From assembly GCA_015680685.1 (NCBI GenBank), contig MNCI01006016.1:760886-788367 (forward strand): 27,482 bases of DNA, written 5' to 3'. The DNA is from Gnetum montanum. Lineage: Eukaryota; Streptophyta; Gnetopsida; Gnetales; Gnetaceae. Shown piece by piece: positions 19,867 to 27,482 of this stretch. The notes under the pieces were generated by a model that searched no databases, was not told where the DNA came from, and saw only the letters and a program-made list of their open reading frames with translations. The first letter of the stretch is position 1, and each line of letters opens with the position of its first letter. The translations under genes and the position numbers were made by a program.

Positions 19867-20950
19867 CAAACCTTCTGTAGTGATAACATGGAAAAAGATA
19901 AGGAATAATAAGGATGGAGAAAAAGAAACAATGGCCACGCTAATAAAATAGATGTCAAATATGGAAATAAACAAAATAAATGATGATTGCGGAAATGTTT
20001 AAGGGAAAGAAATTAATGGATGCACCAAATAGGAATGCTAGTGGGTCCTCCCCAAAACAGACTCATGCCCTTAATGCCTTGAAAATCCCACATGCAAAGA
20101 GTCCATGAACTCTAGGAATGTCATTTGGAGACAAGAGTTAAAGTCTTAACCACAAAATTTTACCAAAAAGAAAACAATGTATCAACCAGAATACGGACTT
20201 CTGATACAATCGACAATGAGGTGAAAAATGAAAGGGGGATGGCAAGAAGAGAATGGAATGGAGTCTCAAGAACAAGGTGGTGTATAGCCCCTTGTGTATT
20301 AATGGTTAATGTGACTTAGTAGATCTCATTCCAAATCCAACCTCAAACAAACCACATCCAGTGACTTCACATTAATACATTTGGCTAATCCATCCACATG
20401 AAGGAACAAGAATGCCTTCACAAAAGAGCCACCACCATTCTGACGAAACGAAAGAGGAGAAAGTAGGAAGCAAGAAGGGCCTTAGTTAGAGGGAACATGT
20501 TTATTTTAGTTCCATAACCAGTGCTTGTAGCCCAAATGATTATTTCGTCTAAGGGGTGTGCTTTGAATTCTCACTGTTTTTTTTTTTGTGTTTTACGTGA
20601 GAACCACACCATGCAAAGATTTCTTATTTTTATTAGCTCAGCTTCCCGATAATTGAACAGTGTCGAAATGATACGGGAGACTCAAGAAGAAAACATCCAA
20701 GCACCCAAGAGAATGGCTAGCACGAGTGCATCAAATCCCCTTAAAGTCACGCCCTTTTCAATCCTTGAGTCCTTCCTTAGTTTGAGAAATGCCCAGTCAC
20801 CGATTTATTGATAGTTCTTATTATTGAGAAAGGGATTGTACAGTTCCAAGCCAAGAGAGACCATAGAAATTTATGGATGTATGGNAAATTTGTAAAAAAA
20901 AATGTGTAAAACAAAAAAAAAACTTAAAAAGAAACTGAAGGCCTCAAATG
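19867..20950 (-). other. Element C 3' non-coding region
   Basis: No coding signal. It matches A's 3' non-coding region (26850-27482) in the part just after the pol remnant, including a GGGCGTGACTTTAAGGGGAT block at about 20753-20734 and a stem-loop at 20555-20610. Confidence 0.6.
20555..20610 (-). other. Conserved stem-loop in C 3' non-coding region
   Basis: Arms GGTGTG (20555-20560) plus TTCTCAC (20568-20574) pair with GTGAGAA (20597-20603) plus CACACC (20605-20610), with a small bulge; the loop is T-rich. The same stem exists in element A at 27355-27419. Confidence 0.55.
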
Positions 20951-20951
20951 A

Positions 20952-22060
20952 TTAGCATAGGTAGCCATCTCCCCCATGACTGAGTTGGAAGAGGAAGATC
21001 CAAAATAATGAGCGAGGTCGTTCCCTCTCAAATGTGCTATGTGCATACACCGTTCTAGGTTCATGATAAGGTTTGGCCGGTTGCACACAAACTAGTATTC
21101 TCCTATCAGAGTACTCATTTGAATTTTCTAAGAGTTTCCAACTTTTCTCGATTGGTGGTTTCAGATAAAGGGTTGGAAGTTGGAAATACTCTTGCTCCAG
21201 TGCATCTATGCTTACTTCGTGGACCCAAGTTGGTCCCCCAGCTAGTTCCATGCATATTGGTGGGTTACTCTCTTGATTAGCTATCAACCACTAGGTGTTC
21301 TCTTGTTCTGTGGTTGCTACATACAGGCACCTTTGTATGTTAACCTCTGGTGCACACCAGTTGCATGCAGGCAATGCTGAACATTTCTATATGCAATCAC
21401 ACCCTATATCACTGTATATGATGCATGGAACTTTCTTCTTCTTGACCTTTCCACAAGTGTTTTCCTTAGATATTTCTAGGGAAAGATCATGGATTCCTAG
21501 GTATGTGTTCACGGTACTTAGCCATGCCCTACCCATTATTATTGGGAAGTTCCCCTTGTCATTGTTGACTTGTATCACTAGGAAATCAGCTGGGTATGGC
21601 CAACTACACACAGTGATAACGATGTCCTCCATCAATCCCAAGGGAATAGTGATGGACTGGTCAGCTAGCTCTAAGTGAATATTGCTCTTCTTTAGTGGAG
21701 GTAGGTTCCAAGCTTTATACATTTCTTGTGATATCAAGTTGACTCTAGAACCTAAATTAAGAAGAGCTTTACATGGTTCATTCCCAGTGACCTAGAGGTA
21801 GATTAAGGGACTTCTAGAATCAAAGAATTTCCTAGGAAGGTGGCCTTTCTTGATCCAGTCAGTGACGGTATGTGTTAACATAACCGTATGCATTGAGCTT
21901 TGTTATTGATTTGAAGGGAGCTCTGAAGTCTTATTTGATGAAGGAAAGTTCGGAGGCTCAATCACTTGTGGTTGTGAGACCTTGTTTGGACTGTTGGTTC
22001 TAAAGAAAGGTCTTCTCCTTATACTGTTGTCAGAACCAACAACAGGTTGAAGGTTTACAG
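20952..22060 (-). pseudogene. pro: Element C protease fused in frame to integrase tail
   Basis: Continues C's gag frame. The protease-like block 21737-21387 (LVIQVNN, FPIIMGRAWL) matches A. The active-site triplet that is DSG in A reads NLG here (at about 21753-21745), so the catalytic Asp is lost. Downstream the frame reads IDALEQ...LPTL as in A (about 21215-21170). It then continues through a short stretch into a block resembling A's integrase C-terminus (DRRILVCVQPAKPYHEP, about 21105-21055; compare DKKLLVNIQQTKPFHE in A near 26719-26760). It stops at 20952 in sequence homologous to the region just after A's pol stop. The missing part corresponds to A about 17000-26700 excluding the insert, roughly 2.8 kb. 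Confidence 0.8.
20969..20988 (-). other. Internal PPT-like motif of element C (P1)
   Basis: Minus-sense CCAACTCAGTCATGGGGGAG, at the very end of the pol remnant. A has the same sequence just after its pol stop (26829-26847). Confidence 0.6.
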
Positions 22061-24419
22061 CTCTAGTAGCATTTCATTGCTGTAGTTGAGTGGGGAGTTC
22101 CCCTTGCATCACTGGAGTAGGTGGTAGTGGAGCTATTGGTGTAAGAGTCATAGATGGGTTTAGAGGATGGTATGCGTGTGGTGTGTCTCTCCCAGGAGAA
22201 GGAGTCCTATAGTACTCCTGAGCTTGGTAGTGATGTTGTGGGGTCACGTGACCAATAGAGTCACTTGGAGAGATTAGCTACTGCACGTAGTAGCCATATG
22301 GATCCGGTTGTCGGTAAGGGTATTGTTGCCTTGGCAGTGGCATCCCCCATGACTGTGGGTATTGCCACTGCTGGTGTCACTTCATAGGTTGTGGCAGAGT
22401 TTCACTTGGATAATACGTTAACGGTTGGTGGAACTGTCTCAGGTTACCTTGGGGATAAGGTAACCGACAGGGTGCTTGTCGTTTGTTAAGTCGTGGGTTA
22501 AGTGCATACACCCCAAACTATTGTAGATGTGAGATTATTGGGAAACATCCCTTAGGATGGTCATACTGGCATATCTCACATCCACCGTCATTTTTCGTAT
22601 CAAAATCCATAACCTCTTCAGTGATTGCCATTTATACCTTACCTTTGTTATGTGCATGGTCCAAATCCCTCTTCTTTTTCTTATCATGGTCACTACTTCA
22701 CTCCTTAGACTCCTCTACGATTTTTAGAATGGTTTCAAATCTACTATCTAAGGAGTCCCACATTTGATCTACCTTGGTCGACACTTTTGTTGTTAATTTT
22801 TGAAGTGGTAAGATCTTCCTATTCACCAACTCTTCAAGTGGTGACTCATCCTCCTCCTCATAGAATCTCACTTCCCTTTTATGGAGGGAAGGATCGTGGT
22901 TGTATTCTTCCGCGCTTTCTCTCTTACATAGCTCTCCTTCTTCCTTAGCTACTTTCACCAACAATCTATGAACCCCATGGGATCTAAGCTATGATAATCT
23001 CCCTTGGGCATATGTTTCAAGGGTTCTCCTGGTTTCATGTCTTATCCCATCTATGAGATGGCATAGTTGATCCCGTTGTGTGTAACCATGGCCCGAGCAA
23101 CGATGTAACAATGCATAATATCGGCCCATGGCAGCATTCAAGGGTTCATGATTATCCTACTTCCATCCTTGGATCTACTTTCGCAAGTTGGACACTTGGG
23201 AGTACGTTTGATATTTATCATTAAACAGTTCTAGCATCGTACTCCACCTTCGAATGGATCCCGGTTCTAAGGACTGGTACCAGCTTTCTGCTTCTTTTAT
23301 GAGTGTTCTTGGGAATAACTTTAATTTTTGCCACTTGTTCTCAATGTTTTGCGAGGCACAGGCATCATGAAATGCTTGTAAGTGGTTCTGAGGATCAGTG
23401 TTGTATCCCCCCTCAAATCGTGGGATATTATTCATGTTCAATCTCTTGATCTTGCTATATTTTTGGTCCCTTGTAGGTATTCTAATGACCTCCGTAATGT
23501 TTAACATGCTTTGGGTTGCAAGTAGGTGTTCGTCATGGTTATTTCTCTCATGGCACTTGTGATGCCTACATGGTTCCCTACTTTTCCTTCTTCTATGTTG
23601 TGATTCCCTTGAATGCCCTCGTCCTCGCTCTCGACTCTCTCGTCGAGGTCTCTCATTTTGCTTACCCTTATCCTCATGGTTAGGTTCCTTATGACTGCAT
23701 CCATATGTTGAAGGAGAGGATGAATGTAATGATGAGGGGGAAGAGAAAGGAGAACCATCGCCATGACGATGTTTCCTACCTTCCCTTAGGTGATCTCGAC
23801 CCCAATCATGATGACGATCAGAATGCTCGTCCTTATCTTGTGTTTGTGTTCCCTCATTGAACACTTGGTGTTCGTGGGGATCAGAACCAGGGTTGTGAAT
23901 CGTGGAGCGAAGGTTCTGATACACCACCTCCTCATTATCATTAGGAGAGGGAACATCATTTTGTGGAGAACCTATTGAAATAGGTTCACCACCCTTAATT
24001 TCGCTTATGATGGACGAAGCATTATGGGGTCCTTTGCCCTTCACCGATGTGTGGTAACTCTCCTATTGCAAGTCCCGTTGACATTGTGCTTCTATGGGAT
24101 GGTAGTCCCTTGCATTCTAATCGCATGCAACGTACTCAGCATATAATTGTGACATGCCTATTCGTGAAAGGTCACGAAGGAGCATGTTGGGGGCTACTCT
24201 ATCTGGGGGTAACACTATGTTACCCTCCAAGTCTCTCCAACGCAATTGTTCATCTTGATGGAAGAAAAACGTAAAGTCAGGTATATATTCATTGTCATGA
24301 ATATATACCACACTAAATTATTGAGGAACTGATGGATTTTGGTTATGTGTGTTGTGCCGCTAATTGTCTCTAGTGTTGTTCCTAGGTGGTGAAGTGCTTT
24401 TGTTCGAAGAAGAAGACAT
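22061..24419 (-). pseudogene. gag: Element C gag (best preserved gag in the window)
   Basis: The start is ATG 24419. One frame runs from there to 20952 with scattered stops and no frameshift, and the longest open run is 24044-23175. Sense order: N-terminal block (24311-24120); a Ser/Pro plus His/Arg-rich region with RS-type repeats (about 23860-23530: RRESRERGRGHSRES); a capsid-like domain (about 23440-23190: MNNIPRFEGGY, LFPRTLIKEAESWY); helical region 22964-22698; zinc-knuckle-like CEIC..DH...C at about 22590; and a Pro/Gln-rich tail (22450-22080). It is close to A's gag, with roughly four of five bases identical in a ~230-bp capsid stretch compared by eye. Confidence 0.85.
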
Positions 24420-24545
24420 TTTAGTCTTGTTCGGTGTGTTGTTTACCATTATGCTATTTTTCTCTTGATTAACCCTAAGGGTTCTTTTTAGCTCCCAACA
24501 ATATGAATGATTTCCTATGTTCTACATAGTGCACAAACAACTAAG

Positions 24546-24563
24546 TCCCCGGCAATGGCGCCA
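24546..24563 (-). other. Primer-binding site of element C
   Basis: Minus-sense TGGCGCCATTGCCGGGGA, one base from the 5' LTR. It is nearly the complement of the 3' end of plant tRNA-Asp, the PBS type common in Athila/Tat-side elements. It proves minus orientation. Confidence 0.8.
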
Positions 24564-24564
24564 A

Positions 24565-25365
24565 TGATGAGTGGCGAGGTACCCCTACACTCAACCATAC
24601 GAATACAAGCGTCTCATGCACGATCCGGTCAAACTCCAAGGACTAAGTGCTTATGCACCCTAATGAAACACTTAAGGTTAATCAATCATTGTCTTCCTAG
24701 AATTACTTGTATTGTCACAGTTGTATGGTTAAGTAAGTCTGAGGTATATGATTTTTATGTCTTTTATCTTTTTATCACCTATGCTAAGAGAGGAAAGGGT
24801 GAAGAGACTAAGTAACTAACTTTCACTAACTAAGCTTTAATCGTCCTAGCATCAGTATCCGTTCCCACTTGTCGTACACACCCTGAACCAGTGCAACGCT
24901 ACTGAGATTACCAAACGCTATTCGTTACTAGGTTACCAAGCGTAGCACACATGCTTGAAGCGGTTGTATTGAATGCACTTAACTAGGAGAGTTGAGGGTT
25001 GAGAGTGATTAATTATTTAAGAAAGCATTTAAACATTTAACAATAATTAAATTCCTATTTAGCTTAGTCCATATGCTGTAAGGTTTATCAGAAAGTTTGT
25101 CTTTATTACCGTACACAATTGTGTGCTCAGGTACAGATTGCTCAAATAAAGATCCGTTCACTTTAAGAATCCTACAGCGAGCACATGGAAATTATTCTAT
25201 CTCTGGAATGGTAAAACTACCAGAGTTTAGCTAAGGGTCTAGATCTAGATATCTTAAAAGGGAAAGTCACCTCTTATTTATAGACAAGGCGATAGGCTGT
25301 GATATCACGTACGCGATATCGCAGGGGCCGATGTGATATCGTGGATGCGATATTGCGTCCCATCA
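24565..25365 (-). repeat. Element C 5' LTR
   Basis: 801 bp, TGATGAGTGG...CCCATCA. The minus-sense TATA box is at 25282-25275. The array has three GATATC plus one GATATT, fewer than in the 3' LTR. Confidence 0.92.
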
Positions 25366-25559
25366 ATTGTAAAGGCACCAAGAACATAGTTGTTGATCAT
25401 TTACCTTAGTTGCGATGGAACAACAAAGAGAACGAGTATCCAATTTCTAATTATTTTCCTAATGAATTCCTCTTTGCTAGTGTAGTGAATAATCAATCAC
25501 CCACAGAGACAAATTGGTATAGCAGCATTCTTACCTATCTCCTCACCCAACAAATACCA
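25366..25559 (+). pseudogene. pol (RH): Element A RNase H end and RH-IN linker (after the insertion)
   Basis: The right target-site copy ATTGT (25366-25370) is followed at 25371 by KGTKNIVVDHLP, the standard end of Ty3/gypsy RNase H. Removing 18451-25370 restores frame with 18448-18450. A stop follows (25407-25409, TAG). A linker rich in N and S leads to integrase. Confidence 0.85.
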
Positions 25560-26808
25560 CAAGAGTTAAACCTTAAGAAGTAATAACAATTTCTTCACCA
25601 AGCCAAGTACTTTATGAAAATTAATTGGTAACTTTACAAAGTGTGTCTCGATGGCTTAGTTCGATGGTGTGTTTCTGATATAGATCAACTGCGAGTTCTC
25701 CAAGACGCTCATGAGGGTCCTTGCGAGGGTCATTATGTTGGGAGATGAACAACCATCAAGATCTTGCTTGCAGGATATTATTGGCCTACATTATTTCGAG
25801 ACGTCCATCATTTCATCCAATCTTGTGAGCACTATCAATGTGATGGGGGAATGGCTACTAGAATGGAGGATCCGCAATAATGGATTCAATCATTAGAACC
25901 CTTCAACATTTGGGGAATTAATTTTATGAGGCCAATTACACCAATGTCCAATGGAAAAGCCTATATCATTGTTATTGTTGATTACCTAACTAAATGGGTT
26001 GAAGCAGTTGCTATTAAGAATTGTACATCATCTACAGCTACACGATTTGTTCAACAAAAAATCATAAACAGGTTTGGTGTGCCTCATGCACTTATTTGAG
26101 ACAATGGTACACACTTCATAGGTGTAACTTTTTGAAAATTAATGTAATGCTTAGGGGTTGAGCATAAATTGACTACACCATACCACCCCCAAGCAAATGG
26201 TCAAGTAGAAGTCACCAACAGGGAGATTACAAAGATATTAACAAGAACCATTAGCAAATTTAGGTGAGACTAGAGCACTAGACTGAACAATGCTCTTTGG
26301 GCATACCGCTCCACATGGAAACTCCCTACAAGCTACTCTCCCTATGAGTTAGTGTACAGTAAATTACCAATGCTTTCCATTCAAACTGAGCTCCATACAC
26401 TATCCACGGCATGTGACCTCAACCTTGACCTTGATCTAGCACAAAAACAATGGTTAGTAACTGTTAACTTGCTAGATGAAAATCGACTAGCTACCCTGTC
26501 ATCTAACAAGTTGCATAAGGCATTCAATAAACAACGTCATGACCTAAGGATTAGAAAAGTTAAATATCAACCAGAAGATAAGGTTCTCTACTAGAATCCC
26601 ACACATGTACCACAACGTACTAAATTTCAAACACTATGAGAAGGACCTTATATTATTTATGCAACTTTTCCTTCAGGGGCAATGACAATATACAAACCTA
26701 AGATTCCAGACAAAAAACTGTTGGTCAACATACAACAAACCAAACCTTTCCATGAGCTTAAGATAGCCAGTACACATGCTATCTCTGTTGATGGACAACC
26801 TTTCTGAC
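25560..26808 (+). pseudogene. pol (IN): Element A integrase
   Basis: Inserts element DNA into the chromosome. One frame runs from 25371 to the natural end at TGA 26806-26808, with about ten stops on the way. An HHCC-like zinc region lies at about 25707-25850: the His pair is visible, but the Cys pair reads CEHYQC instead of the usual CxxC spacing. Core: the first acidic position reads Asn (GINF, 25920-25922) where Asp is expected. The second Asp is in DNG (26100-26102), directly after a TGA stop. The Glu is in GQVE (26208-26210). The C-terminal part ends KLLVNIQQTKPFHE (about 26725-26760), and no chromodomain is seen. Inactive. Confidence 0.88.
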
Positions 26809-26828
26809 TATTTTGGATCTCCTCCTTC

Positions 26829-26847
26829 CAACTCAGTCATGGGGGAG
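26829..26847 (+). other. PPT-like motif after pol stop in element A (P1)
   Basis: CAACTCAGTCATGGGGGAG. It has the same core as the functional PPT of element C (AGTCATGGGGG) and lies 21 bp after the pol stop codon, far from any LTR. Confidence 0.55.
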
Positions 26848-27354
26848 ATGGCCACCTATGCTAATCATTTTAGGCCCTCAATCCTTTTTGAATTTTTGTT
26901 TTACACATTTTTTGTTTTACACATTCTTTTAACTTTTATTGTTTTTATTTTACACCATCGTTCATGTTTTTACTATTTTTTTGTTTGCTTGATTTACTTT
27001 TATTCGTCATCTAATAAGTGCTCATGATGGTGGATTGAATTATATCATATGGTTCTTTTGGTAAAATAGGTAATGAGTCCACGCCGTCCACTCATCCATA
27101 CAACTCTATGGTCTCCTTTGGCTTGGAATTGTATAGTCCCCTTTTTCTAAGTAAATTTATAATGAATTGGTGGTTGGGTACTTTTCAAACCAAGGAAAGA
27201 CTCAAAGGATGAAAGGGGTGTGACTTCAAGGGGATTCGATGCATTTGTGCTGGCCATTCTCTTGGGTTCTTGGATGCTTATTTCTTGGGTTTTCCGCTAT
27301 TCTGACATTGTTCAAAAATCAGGAAATCAAGTGAATAAAAATAAGCCTTTGCAT

Positions 27355-27419
27355 GGTGTGGTTCTCACGCAAAAAAAAAGGAGAAAATAAAGGAGAAAAG
27401 TGAGAATTCAAAGCACACC
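27355..27419 (+). other. Conserved stem-loop in A 3' non-coding region
   Basis: GGTGTG (27355-27360) and GTTCTCAC (27361-27368) face GTGAGAA (27400-27406) and CACACC (27414-27419); the loop is A/G-rich. The arms match those at 20555-20610 in element C, while the loop sequences differ. Confidence 0.55.
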
Positions 27420-27482
27420 CCTTAGACATAATAAAGCAATATGGGCTACAAGCACTGGTTATGGCATTGGAAAGACATGTTA

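Larger units (their letters stand above)
18451..25365 (-). mobile_element. Element C: antisense gag-pro-only retrotransposon inserted in A's RNase H
   Basis: 6,915-bp unit with LTRs at 18451-19282 and 24565-25365, a tRNA-Asp-type PBS next to the right LTR and a polypurine tract next to the left LTR, so it is in minus orientation. The 5-bp target-site duplication is ATCGT/ATTGT. Outside the palindrome array the LTRs differ at about 55 of ~725 aligned bases (about 8%, hand count, mostly transitions). The internal region has gag and protease, then jumps in frame to the last ~30 residues of integrase. RT, RNase H and the integrase core are absent. Confidence 0.92.
11859..27482 (+). mobile_element. 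Element A: Ty3/gypsy gag-pol retrotransposon, interrupted and running off the window
   Basis: Sense order: 5' LTR (11859 into the gap), leader interrupted by an antisense LTR (13013-13646), gag, protease, RT, RNase H (split by element C), integrase, and 3' non-coding region. The 3' LTR lies beyond 27482. The RT FMDDFS motif and the gag-pro-RT-RH-IN order make it Ty3/gypsy of the Athila/Tat side. About 18 in-frame stops lie in gag-pro alone, many explained by C-to-T or G-to-A changes, and two frame changes occur in pol, so it is dead. It is the only element here that retains all enzyme domains. Confidence 0.85.
26809..27482 (+). other. Element A 3' non-coding region
   Basis: Starts right after the pol stop. 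It has a PPT-like motif at 26829-26847, a T-rich block (26890-27000), a GGGTGTGACTTCAAGGGGAT block (27219-27238) shared with B and C, and a stem-loop at 27355-27419. It runs off the window before any second PPT or 3' LTR. Confidence 0.65.

Noticed and set aside
1-27482. tRNA, rRNA or miRNA genes
   Set aside because: No cloverleaf, rRNA block or plausible precursor was recognised by eye; the tRNA-like matches are primer-binding sites.

Overview
The window looks like heterochromatic, transposon-packed nuclear DNA of a seed plant. It is AT-rich, holds no intact host gene, and consists mostly of decayed Ty3/gypsy (Metaviridae) LTR retrotransposons. The RT motif (FMDDFS), the single-frame gag-pro layout and primer-binding sites matching the 3' end of plant tRNA-Asp point to the non-chromodomain Athila/Tat side of the family. 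The exact lineage and the host species cannot be fixed by eye.

Layout: (1) 1-179, the right end of a 'C-type' LTR. (2) 180-908, non-coding flank. (3) 909-10073, element B on the minus strand: 5' LTR 9194-10073, PBS, gag, no protease/RT/RNase H/integrase, a long non-coding region with its own U3-like promoter and a 300-bp intron, a decayed extra ORF, PPT, and 3' LTR 909-1784. (4) 10074-11858, AT-rich DNA with no clear gene. (5) 11859 to beyond the window end, element A on the plus strand: divergent 5' LTR running into a 772-base assembly gap (12241-13012), then an antisense C-type LTR (13013-13646) inserted in the leader, then gag, protease, RT, RNase H and integrase. (6) 18451-25365, element C, a 6.9-kb antisense insertion inside A's RNase H. 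It has two LTRs, a PBS, a PPT and a 5-bp target-site duplication (ATCGT/ATTGT).

A, B and C are relatives. A keeps a complete but stop-ridden gag-pol. C is a deletion derivative in which gag-pro is fused in frame to the integrase tail, so RT, RNase H and most of integrase are gone. B lost even the protease but carries a spliced-looking extra ORF. B and C could have moved only with enzymes supplied by A-like relatives. Hand-counted LTR divergence (about 14% for B, about 8% for C) says B is the older insertion of the two.

The most interesting structure is non-coding. The polypurine-tract core occurs three times in both B and C. Each LTR type has its own short palindromic or tandem array just upstream of the TATA box, with copy number varying between LTR copies. 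B holds an internal U3-like promoter before its extra ORF. A and C share a stem-loop in the 3' non-coding region. The A and C gag genes form a large inverted repeat.
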